In this document: in pieces, positions 44,492-56,178 of the stretch | Layout of the letters: each line of letters begins with the position of its first letter | How positions within the stretch are numbered: position 1 is the first letter of the stretch | Program-made: the position numbers and the translations under genes | Assembly: GCA_963735005.1 (NCBI GenBank) | Contig: CAVTJA010000005.1 | Span: forward strand, 424,739-488,738 | Direction: 5' to 3' | Length of the DNA: 64,000 bases | From: WTKG01 sp963735005 | GTDB lineage: Bacteria > Actinomycetota > Actinomycetes > Actinomycetales > Demequinaceae | The notes under the pieces: model-generated | Seen by the model: only the letters and a program-made list of their open reading frames with translations | What the model was told of the DNA's origin: nothing | The model's database searches: none

Positions 44492-44791
44492 ATGGCCACA
44501 GATTACGACGCCCCCCGCAAGACGGACGATGAGCTCGCTGCCGACTCCATTGAGGAGCTCAAGGCTCGCCGCGTCGACAAGTCTTCCGGTGTAGTCGACG
44601 AGGACGAGATTGAGGCGGCCGAGGGTTTCGAACTGCCGGGTGCAGACCTGTCCGGCGAGGAACTCTCCGTGCGAGTGCTACCGCCCCAGCAGGACGAGTT
44701 CACCTGCATGTCGTGCTTCCTTGTGCACCACCGCAGCCAGCTCGCATCGTTCAAGAAGAACCAGCCGATCTGTTCGGAGTGCGCGGCCTAA
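44492..44791 (+). CDS. DUF4193 family zinc-ribbon protein
   Basis: 99 residues: a charged N-terminal half and two CXXC pairs (CMSC at about 73-76 and CSEC at about 94-97) forming a likely zinc ribbon, ending HHRSQLASFKKNQPICSECAA-like. Near-universal in actinomycetes; role unknown. GAAGGAGG precedes ATG 44492. The dut start is 13 bases after its stop. From memory Rv2699c is the M. tuberculosis member. Confidence 0.93.
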   Translation: MATDYDAPRKTDDELAADSIEELKARRVDKSSGVVDEDEIEAAEGFELPGADLSGEELSVRVLPPQQDEFTCMSCFLVHHRSQLASFKKNQPICSECAA

Positions 44792-44804
44792 CGACCGCCT
44801 CCCC

Positions 44805-45248
44805 ATGTCGACCGTCGACGTCCTCGTCGAGACCACGGGTCCCGGCGTACCGCTACCGGCGTACTCCCACCCGGGGGACGCCGGGGCCGACGTGACCACC
44901 CGAGTCGACGTCACCCTTGAGCCGGGGGAGCGCGCCACCGTGCCCACTGGCATCAAGGTCGCGCTTCCCGAGGGCTACGTGGCGCTCGTGCACCCGCGCT
45001 CTGGGCTTGCGGCCAAGCACGGCGTGACCATCGTCAACGCCCCCGGCACCGTGGACGCCGGCTACCGCGGCGAGATCGCCGTCACGCTTCTCAACACTGA
45101 CCGTGACACGCCTGTCACGTTTCACGCTGGCGACCGGATCGCCCAACTCGTGATCCAGCAGGTCGAGCGCGCGGCGTTCGTGCAGGTAGACAGCCTGCCA
45201 GGCTCGCACCGCGGCGACGGCGGCTTCGGCTCCACCGGGAAGGCCTGA
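44805..45248 (+). CDS. dut: dUTP diphosphatase (Dut)
   Basis: Hydrolyses dUTP to dUMP, keeping uracil out of DNA. 147 residues with all five dUTPase motifs: DAGADV, PRSGLAAKHG, APGTVDAGYRGEI, RIAQLVIQ and the P-loop-like GDGGFGSTG. ATG 44805 is the start matching the family N-terminus. Confidence 0.97.
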   Translation: MSTVDVLVETTGPGVPLPAYSHPGDAGADVTTRVDVTLEPGERATVPTGIKVALPEGYVALVHPRSGLAAKHGVTIVNAPGTVDAGYRGEIAVTLLNTDRDTPVTFHAGDRIAQLVIQQVERAAFVQVDSLPGSHRGDGGFGSTGKA

Positions 45249-45249
45249 C

Positions 45250-45540
45250 GTGGGCGACGCGGCGAGCGAGGACGTGGTGGAAATCAAGGCCGCAGCGCCG
45301 CGCACGCTCGTGGGTGTCGAGGGCCGTGTCATGTCAGTGACGGTTTCCCCGGCGGACGCGCCGCCCACCTTGGTGGCGCGCATCGACGACGGCACGGGCG
45401 CGATGGACGCGGTGTTCATGGGCCGTCGCGAGGTCCCGGGCATCGAGCCCGGCGGGCGCATCCGCCTCCACGGGCGTGTCACCGCGGACGAGCAGGCGCC
45501 CCGAATCTTCAACCCGCGCTACGAACTGCTGGTCGACTAG
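45250..45540 (+). CDS. OB-fold nucleic-acid-binding-like protein
   Basis: 96 residues with an OB-fold pattern (VEGRVMSVTV...LVARIDDGTGAMDAVFMGRREVPGIEPGGRIRLHGRV). GTG 45250 lies one base after the dut stop, and its own stop overlaps the next start by one base (TAGTG). From memory the counterpart Rv2694c is in the same order. Binding partner unknown. Confidence 0.85.
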   Translation: MGDAASEDVVEIKAAAPRTLVGVEGRVMSVTVSPADAPPTLVARIDDGTGAMDAVFMGRREVPGIEPGGRIRLHGRVTADEQAPRIFNPRYELLVD

Positions 45541-46196
45541 TGGCGGAGGGTGGATGGCGCGCGATCGCGGGCGACGAATTTGACGCGAAGGCTGCCGTCG
45601 GCGGAACCCGGGGCATCATCGAGTCCACCGCCCCTGGAGTCGTGTTCGTGGCCGCGTACCTTGCGTGGGGCGGATTCAAGGCGCCGACGCTCGCGGCAGT
45701 CGGGGTGATCGTCGTCGCCGTGATCGCGCGTCTAGTGCAGAGGCAGTCGGTCCTGCAGGCGCTGAGCGGAACCTTTGGGGTGCTGGTGGGCGCGGCGTGG
45801 GCGTGGGTCGCGGGCGCCCCTGAGGGCTACTTTGTGCCGGGGCTGGTAACCAACGCGGTGACTTTCGTGGTGCTGGTCGCGTCGATCCTGGTCCGCCGCC
45901 CGCTCGTGGGGTTCTTCGTCGCGGCGCTGAGGCAGGCGTCTCTGGCCCTCTGGCTGCGCGACCGCGCCCTTGTGCGGGTGATGTCCCGCGCTACCTGGGT
46001 GATGGCGGCGTTGTTCGCGCTCAAACTCGCGGTCCAGGTGCCGCTGTACTACGCGGACGCTGTGGCTGCGCTCGGTGTCGCCAAGTTGGTGATGGGCATC
46101 CCGCTGTTCGTGGTTACCGCTTGGATCGTTTGGCTGCTGGTCCGTTCCGCAGAACTTCCGCGAGCGCCTGAGGATCCCCCTCAGCCGACACAATAA
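45540..46196 (+). CDS. DUF3159 family membrane protein
   Basis: 218 residues, about six membrane helices, with a conserved start (GGTRGIIESTAPGVVFVAAYL) and ALRQASLALWL-like middle. Function unknown; conserved beside dut and the TrkA genes in actinomycetes. GTG 45540 overlaps the OB gene stop. The last 83 bases overlap the convergent trkA gene. Confidence 0.88.
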   Translation: MAEGGWRAIAGDEFDAKAAVGGTRGIIESTAPGVVFVAAYLAWGGFKAPTLAAVGVIVVAVIARLVQRQSVLQALSGTFGVLVGAAWAWVAGAPEGYFVPGLVTNAVTFVVLVASILVRRPLVGFFVAALRQASLALWLRDRALVRVMSRATWVMAALFALKLAVQVPLYYADAVAALGVAKLVMGIPLFVVTAWIVWLLVRSAELPRAPEDPPQPTQ

Positions 46197-46800
46197 ACAG
46201 CAGCTCGTCGCTCGCCTCGAGGGTGTCGTCCGGGCTGGGCGCGATGGTGCGGTCTCCGCGCACCAGGCACGCGAGCACCACCTCTCCTGGCCATGACGTG
46301 TCCCGCAGCATCGTCCCCACGAGCGGCGAGTCCATCGGCAGAGTCACCTCGTGGATCGCGGCGCCCGACTGGTGGAACGTGAACACCTTGACGAGGTCAC
46401 CAACCGCAACCGCCTCTTCCACCATCGCGGTCATGATGCGCGGGGTCGACACCGCGACGTCCACGCCCCATTCGGAGTCGTACATCCACTCGTTGCGGGG
46501 GTTGTTCACCCGCGCGACCGTGCGCGGCACGCCGAACTCGGTCTTGCATAGGAACGAGATCACCAGGTTGGCCTTGTCGTCGCCCGTTGCGGCAACCACC
46601 ACGTCGGCGTCTTCGACGTGCGCGTCGCGCAGCGAGGCGAGCTCGCATGCATCGGCGAGGAGCCAGTCGGCGTCGGCGACCTGCGCCACGCGCATCGCGC
46701 TTGGAGCCTTGTCCATGAGGGTGACGGTGTGGCCGTGCTCAAGCAGGTCGCTCGCGATCGAGCGACCGACGGAACCTGCGCCCGCGATGACGATCTTCAC
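46114..46800 (-). CDS. ceoC: TrkA potassium-channel NAD-binding protein (CeoC-like)
   Basis: 228 residues: an N-terminal RCK-N Rossmann domain (MKIVIAGAGSVGRSIASDLLE, with VVVAATGDDKANLV) and a C-terminal TrkA-C domain. Gates a Trk-type K+ channel in response to nucleotide. GTG 46800 overlaps the stop of the upstream trkA (GTGA), so the two are coupled; the longer frame upstream is antisense-like Arg-rich and is rejected. Confidence 0.93.
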   Translation of the reverse strand: MKIVIAGAGSVGRSIASDLLEHGHTVTLMDKAPSAMRVAQVADADWLLADACELASLRDAHVEDADVVVAATGDDKANLVISFLCKTEFGVPRTVARVNNPRNEWMYDSEWGVDVAVSTPRIMTAMVEEAVAVGDLVKVFTFHQSGAAIHEVTLPMDSPLVGTMLRDTSWPGEVVLACLVRGDRTIAPSPDDTLEASDELLFIVSAEGDPQALAEVLRNGPAAKRSKR

Positions 46801-47510
46801 TTCGAGCTTGCCTTCCGCTTGGCGGCCCCGCGGCCGCGCGATTCGGACGTCGCGCCCGCCGGCGGCTTGTGGAGGATCTTGTCTGCCTTGCCTGCCTCTG
46901 CGGCCGTCGTCACCAGGTAGGGCTCGTCGCCCTGCTGCACGACCATCGCAGCGTCCGGGACGATGCCCTTGTTGAAGCGCACGACGTAGGCGATGCGCCC
47001 GCCGACCGCGGCCTCGACGTCGCTGTAGTGCTGGCCAACCCAGCCGTCGGAGATGCGCACGCGCCGCATCACCACGCCAGCAGACGGGTCGCTGTACGCC
47101 GCGGAGTCCGCCGAAGGTAGCAGCCGCTCCACGATCTGGGCGCTCGTCCACGGCACCGGGGCGACGGTGGAGAAACCGAGCCGCTGGTAGACGTCCGCGC
47201 GGCCTTGGTCGGAGATTCGCGCCACGACGTTCTCGACGCCGTAGGTCTCGCGCACGACGCGCGCGGCGAGTACGTTCGAGTTGTCGCCGTCCGATACGGC
47301 GGCGAAGCCGTAGGCCTCATCCACGCCAGCGGCCATGAGGGTGTCGCGGTCGAAACCGACCCCGGTGATCTTTTGGCCCTGGAATCCGGCGGGCAGGCGG
47401 CGGAACGCATCCGCGGTCTGGTCGATAATGGCAACTGAGTGGCCACGTGCCTCAAATTCGGTCGCAAGTGCGGAGCCGGTACGGCCGCAGCCCATGATCA
47501 CGATATGCAC
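46797..47510 (-). CDS. ceoB: TrkA potassium-channel NAD-binding protein (CeoB-like)
   Basis: 237 residues: a RCK-N domain (VHIVIMGCGRTGSALATEFE, AVSDGDNSNVLAA) and a TrkA-C domain, followed by a basic Lys/Arg/Ala tail. GTG 47510 fits the family start better than the frame's TTG at 47516. The pair ceoB-ceoC with the divergent permease matches Rv2691-Rv2692-Rv2690c in gene content (from memory). The membrane pore subunit is not adjacent; the divergent APC protein may partner with it, but that is inference. Confidence 0.92.
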   Translation of the reverse strand: MHIVIMGCGRTGSALATEFEARGHSVAIIDQTADAFRRLPAGFQGQKITGVGFDRDTLMAAGVDEAYGFAAVSDGDNSNVLAARVVRETYGVENVVARISDQGRADVYQRLGFSTVAPVPWTSAQIVERLLPSADSAAYSDPSAGVVMRRVRISDGWVGQHYSDVEAAVGGRIAYVVRFNKGIVPDAAMVVQQGDEPYLVTTAAEAGKADKILHKPPAGATSESRGRGAAKRKASSK

Positions 47511-47537
47511 AAGCAACCACGGTATACCCGCCCGGCC

Positions 47538-47543
47538 TAGGAT
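47538..47543 (+). promoter_or_regulatory. -10 hexamer of the APC permease gene
   Basis: TAGGAT, eight bases before GTG 47552; no Shine-Dalgarno. The ceoB start is 41 bases away on the other strand. Confidence 0.4.
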
Positions 47544-47551
47544 GGTGCGAC

Positions 47552-49423
47552 GTGCGAAGGTTTCTAGCGGTTGCGAAGCGAGCCATCATCGGCGAGCCCA
47601 TTCCGACCGACCGTATGGCAGAGCGCAAGATGCGCACCTGGCTTGCGCTGCCCGTGTTTGGCGCCGGCATCCTGTCAGCCGTCGCGTACGCGCCTGACGC
47701 GCTGGTGTCGTCCCTGCGGGCCGGCGGCCAGGCGGGCTCCATCCCGTTCATGGCGCTCGGCACCGTGTCGATCATGCTGCTGCTGGGCTTCGCCTACCGT
47801 GCAAACGTCGTGGAATTCGGCGGGCTGCGGGGCGACTACGGCGTCGTCACCCACCGCCTCGGCGCGCGCGCGGGTGTGGTCTCCGGCGCCGCGCTCCTCA
47901 TCGACTACCTGCTGACCGTCGCGGTATCCGTCGCGGCGATCGGCGCCGTCGCGGACTTCGTGTGGCCCCAGCTTGAGGGCTACGAGTCGGCGATCGGTGT
48001 CGTCCTGATTCTCGTCATGACGCTTGGTGCCCTGCGCGGCGTGAAGGAGCGCGCCCGCGTGCTCGCCCTCGTGTGGTTCGGGTTCATCCTGGTAGTGGTC
48101 ACCGTCGCTGTGGTGGGCATCGCGCGGCACTCGGACGACACGCTTGTCTCGGTGCAGGCAGCGCCCAGTGGGTGGGCGATCGTCGTGGCCTACGGCGGGG
48201 CCGTGGCGTCCGGCGCGGTGATGGTGACGGGGATCGAGCATCTTGCCGCGTCCGGTCGCTTCCATCGCGAGCCGCGCGGCCTCAACGCGGGCCGCACGCT
48301 CGTGATCGCGGTCGCGGTGTCGGCCGCGCTGTTCTTCGTTGTCGCCTACCTTGCCTGGGCCTACGGGTCTGGTGCGTGGGAGGACGGGCCCATCCTGCTG
48401 CAGGTGGCCGACGGCATCTTCGGCGGCACGTTCATCGTGTGGATCGTGGCCGGCGGCGCCGCCGCGATTCTGTACACCGCGGCGGCCGCGGTCTTCCGGC
48501 GTTTCACCCAGCTCGCGTCAGTGCTGGCGAGGGACGGGTTCCTGCCGCGCCAGCTTCACTCGCTCAACGACCGTGCGGTGTTCGGCGCAGGCGTGATGAT
48601 GATTGCGATTGGGTCGAGCCTGGTGGTGGCGGTGTCCGGGGCTGATCTGCTGCGGCTCGTACACGTGTATATCGTGGGCGTGTTCACCTCGATCGTGCTC
48701 ACCCAGGTGGCGATGGTGGGGCACTGGACCGGCCGCATCAAGGTCGCGGTAGGCGGGCGCGAGCAGTGGCGCGGCCAGGCCTTCCGGCTGCTCCACGGTG
48801 CGGCCGCAGTCGCCGCCGCCGCGGTGTGGCTCGTCGTGGTCGTCTTCAACGTCGCCTCCGGTGCGTGGGCCGCCGTCCTCCTCATCGCCATCCTCGTGGT
48901 GGTCATGTGGGGTATCCGCCGCCACTACGACACGGTGCGCCGGGACGTCGTGCCCGTCGAGGGCGACCGCTCCGCCGCGCTGCCAAGCGCGACCCACGGC
49001 ATCGTGCTCGTCGCCCAACTTCACCGCCCCGCGCTGCGCGCGATCGCCTACGCCCGCGCGATGCGCCACGACACCCTCACCGCCGTCGGCGTCTCGGTGG
49101 ACAAGCGCGCGACCAAGCAGCTCCAGCGCGAATGGGGCGAGCGCAACCTCGGGCTGCGCCTGACGATCATCGATTCGCCGTACCGCGAGTTCGTTAACCC
49201 GATCATTGGGTACATCAAGGCGGTCCGCCGCACCAGCCCCAGGGAGATGATTGTGGTGTACGTGCCGGAGTACGTGGTGCGCAACTGGTGGGAGCGGTTC
49301 CTTCACAACAGGAGCGGCGCCCGCTTGCGCGCGAAGCTCCAGCAAATTCCAGGCGTGGTCGTGACGGCCGTGCCGTGGCACCTGCACTCCGCGAGCGGCG
49401 ACGCCAGCGGTTCGCGCCGATGA
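47552..49423 (+). CDS. APC-superfamily permease with universal-stress-like C-terminus
   Basis: 623 residues: an N-terminal cytosolic stretch, about 12 membrane helices (about 30-455), then a soluble domain of about 150 residues with a HGIVLVAQLHRPALRAIAYARA start like a USP/KtrC-type regulatory domain. Amino acid or K+ transport is plausible; the divergent TrkA pair tilts toward K+, in the manner of KimA-like transporters, but this is an inference. The stop overlaps the next ATG (ATGA). Confidence 0.85.
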   Translation: MRRFLAVAKRAIIGEPIPTDRMAERKMRTWLALPVFGAGILSAVAYAPDALVSSLRAGGQAGSIPFMALGTVSIMLLLGFAYRANVVEFGGLRGDYGVVTHRLGARAGVVSGAALLIDYLLTVAVSVAAIGAVADFVWPQLEGYESAIGVVLILVMTLGALRGVKERARVLALVWFGFILVVVTVAVVGIARHSDDTLVSVQAAPSGWAIVVAYGGAVASGAVMVTGIEHLAASGRFHREPRGLNAGRTLVIAVAVSAALFFVVAYLAWAYGSGAWEDGPILLQVADGIFGGTFIVWIVAGGAAAILYTAAAAVFRRFTQLASVLARDGFLPRQLHSLNDRAVFGAGVMMIAIGSSLVVAVSGADLLRLVHVYIVGVFTSIVLTQVAMVGHWTGRIKVAVGGREQWRGQAFRLLHGAAAVAAAAVWLVVVVFNVASGAWAAVLLIAILVVVMWGIRRHYDTVRRDVVPVEGDRSAALPSATHGIVLVAQLHRPALRAIAYARAMRHDTLTAVGVSVDKRATKQLQREWGERNLGLRLTIIDSPYREFVNPIIGYIKAVRRTSPREMIVVYVPEYVVRNWWERFLHNRSGARLRAKLQQIPGVVVTAVPWHLHSASGDASGSRR

Positions 49424-50616
49424 CCCGCGTCCGGCTCACCGTGGGGGCCGTCGCCCACGGCGGCCACTGCGTCGCCAGGCACGAGGGCCGAGTGATCTTT
49501 GTGCGCTACGCCCTGCCGGGCGAAGTTGTCGAGGCAGAACTCACCGATTCCGAGCCAGACGCCAAGTTCTGGCGCGCCGAGGCCGTGGAGATCCTCGAGG
49601 CGAGCGCCGACCGCGTGGAGTCGCCGTGGCCCGAGGCCGGGCCTGGGGGAGTGGGCGGCGGCGAACTGGCGCACGTCGCGCTGCCCGCGCAGCGGCAGTG
49701 GAAGCTCGACGTGTTGCGCGAGTCGTTCCAGCGCTTCGCCAAGGCGGAGTTCCCCGGCACCGTGTCCGCCGCGCCAGGGGACGACGACCGGGGCGGGCTT
49801 GCGTACCGCACGCGCGTCACCGCCATTGCTGATACCGAGGGCAGGGCGGCCATGCGCACGCACCGCAGCCACACTGTGCACACGTTGACGGCGATGCCGC
49901 TCGCGGTTGCAGACGCCGAGCGCGCGCTGCTGGACGGCCGCTTCCCGGCAGGCGCCCACATCGGGGTCGCTGCGCCCAGCGCAGGGCCGGTGCGCGTGTT
50001 CGTCAACGGCAAGCCGTCCAAGGGCGGGCGCATCGACTCGCGCGACAACGCGCCGTCGTCCGTGCGCGAAAGCATTGAGGTCGCGGGCACCACGTACGAG
50101 TACAAGGTGCCCGGCGCCGGCTTCTGGCAGGTGCACCGCGAGGCGCCCGCGTTGCTGATCGGCGAGGTGCTCGCGCGGGTCGGGGACGCGGCGAGCGTGC
50201 TCGACCTGTACTCGGGCAGCGGCCTGTTCACGGTGCCGCTCGCGGCCGCGGGCAAGCAGGTGACGTCCGTCGAGTCGGACGAGGCCGCGTGCAAGGCCGC
50301 TCGCCGCAACGTCCACGACCTGCCGGGGGTGACGATCGTCCACGGCGACGTCCGCCGCACCCTCAAGTCCGGAGAGCTCGTGGCAGAGGCCGCCGTGCTC
50401 GACCCGCCGCGCTCGGGTGCCGGAAAGTTCACGCTCGAGGTGCTCGCCGCGACCGGCGTGGCCCGCATCGTCTATGTCGCGTGCGACCCGGTGGCGCTGG
50501 CGCGGGACACCGCGGAGCTCGCCAAACTGGACTTTGACCTGGTGGGCGCCGAGGCGTTCGACCTGTTCCCGATGACTCACCATGTCGAGGCGGTCGCAAC
50601 CTTCCAGCGGCGCTAG
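49420..50616 (+). CDS. TrmA-family RNA (uracil-5) methyltransferase
   Basis: 398 residues: an N-terminal TRAM domain (VGAVAHGGHCVARHEGRVIFVRYALPGE), then a SAM-binding methyltransferase (VLDLYSGSGLFTVPLA), DPPRSG, and the catalytic Cys in VYVACDP. Position 70-80 reads GPGGVGGGELAH where RlmD-type members have Fe-S cysteines (CGGC), so this protein probably lacks that cluster. The RNA target (tRNA or rRNA uridine) is unknown. It overlaps the permease gene by four bases. Confidence 0.9.
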   Translation: MTRVRLTVGAVAHGGHCVARHEGRVIFVRYALPGEVVEAELTDSEPDAKFWRAEAVEILEASADRVESPWPEAGPGGVGGGELAHVALPAQRQWKLDVLRESFQRFAKAEFPGTVSAAPGDDDRGGLAYRTRVTAIADTEGRAAMRTHRSHTVHTLTAMPLAVADAERALLDGRFPAGAHIGVAAPSAGPVRVFVNGKPSKGGRIDSRDNAPSSVRESIEVAGTTYEYKVPGAGFWQVHREAPALLIGEVLARVGDAASVLDLYSGSGLFTVPLAAAGKQVTSVESDEAACKAARRNVHDLPGVTIVHGDVRRTLKSGELVAEAAVLDPPRSGAGKFTLEVLAATGVARIVYVACDPVALARDTAELAKLDFDLVGAEAFDLFPMTHHVEAVATFQRR

Positions 50617-50681
50617 CCGCCGCTCACCCCAACCAATCGCGCCCGTGGAACGCTGAGTAGGGGAACAGGAGGCATGGAGAT

Positions 50682-51368
50682 ATGGTTCGGATTGCGGCCG
50701 CGACTTGGGCCTTGATGCTGCTAACCGCGTGCACCGCGGAGCCGGTCGAGTCTCCACACGTTCCGGTCGTCACGCCCGTTCCAGTGGCATCCGCCAACCC
50801 CACACCGGCTCCTTCGCCGACACTGACTTCGGTTTCCACCCCGACGCCGACCGCGAGCGGCCCCACTCTTGAGTCCGACTATTGGAGGAACCTCGAGACG
50901 GTGCCTCGGTTGACCAAGCATGACTTTGCGTTTGCCGGAAACTTCGGCATTCCCGAGCAGCCGCCAGCCCCGATGAACCCCGATGGCACGGCCGGGTCCG
51001 GCTGCCACCCGCCGACGAGCGACAGCCTGCCCGACGGGCTTTGGGCGGTGTACGTCAAGAAGTTCAAGGCAGATGCACTCGTGGTGGACCTCGTGTGCTC
51101 GTATCACTTCGAGAGCGCGACCTACCGTGATTCTCGAGTCCAGTTCCCTGGAAATTTGTATGTCGATGTCAACAACAACGCGACGCTCAGGACCATCCCG
51201 CTTGATGACCGCGCGCAGGTGTTGCCATACGTTGGGGACCCCGTGTCCGCGCGGGACTTCATCGCGGGCGGGGATCCGCGCAAAATGGAGGGGACGTCGC
51301 TGCAGGATTACTGGATCTACGTCAACGACGGACGAGTCACGCAGTTCTACCCGCGATACGACCCCTAA
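50682..51368 (+). CDS. Putative lipoprotein of unknown function
   Basis: 228 residues. The signal ends in LLTAC (Cys17, lipobox), then a Pro/Thr/Ser-rich linker (about 18-62) and a globular domain with two Cys (about 107 and 143) that may pair. It shows no recognised signature. AGGAGG precedes ATG 50682. It looks surface-anchored; the G+C is slightly lower than its neighbours and codon use is less biased, which may mark a strain-specific gene. Confidence 0.8.
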   Translation: MVRIAAATWALMLLTACTAEPVESPHVPVVTPVPVASANPTPAPSPTLTSVSTPTPTASGPTLESDYWRNLETVPRLTKHDFAFAGNFGIPEQPPAPMNPDGTAGSGCHPPTSDSLPDGLWAVYVKKFKADALVVDLVCSYHFESATYRDSRVQFPGNLYVDVNNNATLRTIPLDDRAQVLPYVGDPVSARDFIAGGDPRKMEGTSLQDYWIYVNDGRVTQFYPRYDP

Positions 51369-51396
51369 CCCGGCGCCAGGCTGCCCTCACCCCCGA

Positions 51397-51402
51397 TAGA
51401 CT
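51397..51402 (+). promoter_or_regulatory. -10 hexamer of acnA
   Basis: TAGACT, 25 bases before ATG 51428. Here a leader with CGGAGG (51417-51422) follows, so acnA is a leadered example of the same -10 class. Confidence 0.5.
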
Positions 51403-51427
51403 GGCCTCCAAAATCACGGAGGTTTGC

Positions 51428-54144
<2,717 letters not shown>

Positions 54145-54152
54145 GCGAACGC

Positions 54153-54168
54153 GGGCGGAACGCCGCCC
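54153..54168 (+). terminator. Short hairpin after acnA
   Basis: GGGCGG and CCGCCC flank a 4-base loop, nine bases after the stop. No T-tract. A weak terminator candidate between acnA and dxs. Confidence 0.4.
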
Positions 54169-54221
54169 ACGCACCATGCGTTGCGCCGTAGAGTGAAGCA
54201 TCCCTGAGGAGGGCACCGACG

Positions 54222-56099
54222 ATGCTGGAGTCGATCGAATCGCCGCGCGACCTGCGCGGGCTGAGCTACGAGCAGCTTGACGCGCTCGCTCAGGAGATTC
54301 GCGACTACCTTGTCGCGTCCGTGTCCGCGACGGGCGGCCACCTGGGGCCGAACCTCGGCGTCGTCGAACTGACCATCGCCCTTCACCGGGTGTTTGATTC
54401 GCCCAAGGACTCGCTGGTCTTCGACACTGGGCACCAGTCGTACGTGCACAAGCTGCTGACCGGGCGGCGCGACTTCTCCCAGCTGCGCAAGCGCGGGGGA
54501 GTGGCGGGCTACCCTTCGCGTGCCGAGTCCGAGCACGACATCGTGGAGAACTCGCACGCGTCGACGGCGCTGAGCTGGGCCGCGGGTATCGCGCGCGCGA
54601 ACACCATCGCGGGGCGCACGGACCGCACCGCCGTCGCGATCATCGGGGACGGCGCGCTCACGGGCGGCATGGCCTGGGAGGCGCTCAACTCGCTCGCGGA
54701 CTCGAACGACCGCGTCGTGATCATCGTCAACGACAACGGCCGCTCCTACGCGCCCACGATCGGCGGGCTCGCGCGCAAGTTCGAGGGCATCCGCACCAAC
54801 CCGCGCTACGAGGCGGTGCTCGGCTGGGGCAAGCGCACGCTCACCACGCACGGCCCGGTCGCGCGCGGCACGTTCAACGTCATCAAGCGCACCAAGCGCG
54901 GCATCAAGGATCTGCTGGCGCCGCAGGGCATGTTCGAGGACCTCGGCCTGAAGTACGTGGGGCCGGTAGACGGCCACAACCTCCACCACCTCGACCACGC
55001 GCTCGAGCACGCGCGCGATTTCGCCGGGCCCGTCATCGTCCACGTCGTCACCGAGAAGGGGCGCGGCTACGAGCCCGCCGAGACTCACGACGAGGACCGC
55101 TTTCACGCCGTGGGCGTCATCCACCCGGAGACGGGCCTGCCGATCGAGCCGAGTCGGTTCGGCTGGACCGCCGTGTTCGCCGAGGAAATGGTGACGGCCG
55201 GGCGCGAGCGCGAGGACATCGTCGCCATTACCGCCGCGATGCTTGCCCCCGTGGGCCTGGCGCCGTTCGCCGCCGAGTTCCCCGATCGCGTCATCGACGT
55301 CGGGATCGCCGAGCAGCACGCCGTCACCGCCGCCGCCGGGCTCGCGTACGCGGGCATGCACCCCGTGGTCGCGCTTTACGCGACGTTCCTCAATAGGGCG
55401 TTCGACCAGTTCCTGCTCGACGTCGCGCTACACAAGGCGGGCGTGACCTTCATGCTCGACCGCGCGGGCGTCACCGGCGCCGACGGCCCTAGCCACAACG
55501 GCATGTGGGACATGGCGCTGCTGCGCTCCGTGCCGGGGGTGAGGATCGCGGCCCCGCGCGACGAGCCCGAGCTGCGCGCCGCGTTCCGCGCGGCCATCGC
55601 GATCTCAGACGGCCCTACCGTGGTGCGCTACCCCAAGGGTTCGCTCGCCGAGCCGCTGCCCGCGCTCAAGAAGCGCGGCAAGCCCGTGGGCAAGGGCGGA
55701 ATCGACGTGCTTGCCGACTACGGAGAGGACCCCAAGGTCGTCGTCTTGGGGCTCGGTTCCATGGCCCAGACCGCAGTCGAGGTCGCCGGCAAGGTGGCGG
55801 CGGAAGGCATCTCGGCGCGCGCGGCCACGGCCACGTGGGTGCTTCCCGTGCCAGAGGGCCTGGGCGCCGCCATTGCCGGCGCGGACGTCGTTGTCACCAT
55901 TGAGGACGGCCTGATCGACGGCGGCATGGGCGAGGCGTGGGCCGAGCACGAGCGGGCCACCGGCAACGTCGCCACATGGTCGCACCACGGCATCCCGCGG
56001 GCGTTCCTCGACCACGCCTCGCGCGAACAGGTGGTGGAAAAGATCGGACTTGAGTCCGGCACCATCGCGGGCGTGGCGCTCGCCGTGCTCAAGCGCTAG
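54222..56099 (+). CDS. dxs: 1-deoxy-D-xylulose-5-phosphate synthase (Dxs)
   Basis: First enzyme of the MEP isoprenoid pathway; condenses pyruvate and glyceraldehyde 3-phosphate with thiamine diphosphate. 625 residues: GGHLGPNLGVVELT, the TPP motif GDGALTGGMAWEALN...NDN, then AEQHAVTAAAG with the catalytic Glu and DRAGVTGADGPSHNG. CTGAGGAGG precedes ATG 54222, and TAGAGT at 54189-54194 is a plausible -10. Confidence 0.97.
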   Translation: MLESIESPRDLRGLSYEQLDALAQEIRDYLVASVSATGGHLGPNLGVVELTIALHRVFDSPKDSLVFDTGHQSYVHKLLTGRRDFSQLRKRGGVAGYPSRAESEHDIVENSHASTALSWAAGIARANTIAGRTDRTAVAIIGDGALTGGMAWEALNSLADSNDRVVIIVNDNGRSYAPTIGGLARKFEGIRTNPRYEAVLGWGKRTLTTHGPVARGTFNVIKRTKRGIKDLLAPQGMFEDLGLKYVGPVDGHNLHHLDHALEHARDFAGPVIVHVVTEKGRGYEPAETHDEDRFHAVGVIHPETGLPIEPSRFGWTAVFAEEMVTAGREREDIVAITAAMLAPVGLAPFAAEFPDRVIDVGIAEQHAVTAAAGLAYAGMHPVVALYATFLNRAFDQFLLDVALHKAGVTFMLDRAGVTGADGPSHNGMWDMALLRSVPGVRIAAPRDEPELRAAFRAAIAISDGPTVVRYPKGSLAEPLPALKKRGKPVGKGGIDVLADYGEDPKVVVLGLGSMAQTAVEVAGKVAAEGISARAATATWVLPVPEGLGAAIAGADVVVTIEDGLIDGGMGEAWAEHERATGNVATWSHHGIPRAFLDHASREQVVEKIGLESGTIAGVALAVLKR

Positions 56100-56126
56100 A
56101 CCCCCACCCGGGACCTTTGGCGGGTC

Positions 56127-56146
56127 TACCTACGGGAACGTAGGTA
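56127..56146 (+). promoter_or_regulatory. Palindromic operator candidate before the nitronate monooxygenase gene
   Basis: TACCTACG and CGTAGGTA form a perfect 8-base inverted repeat with a GGAA spacer, 33 bases upstream of ATG 56179 and touching an AAGACT -10-like hexamer. Size and symmetry fit a TetR- or MarR-type repressor site. No regulator gene is adjacent. Confidence 0.6.
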
Positions 56147-56178
56147 AGACTGGGTCAACGGTTCTGGGAGGAATCCTC

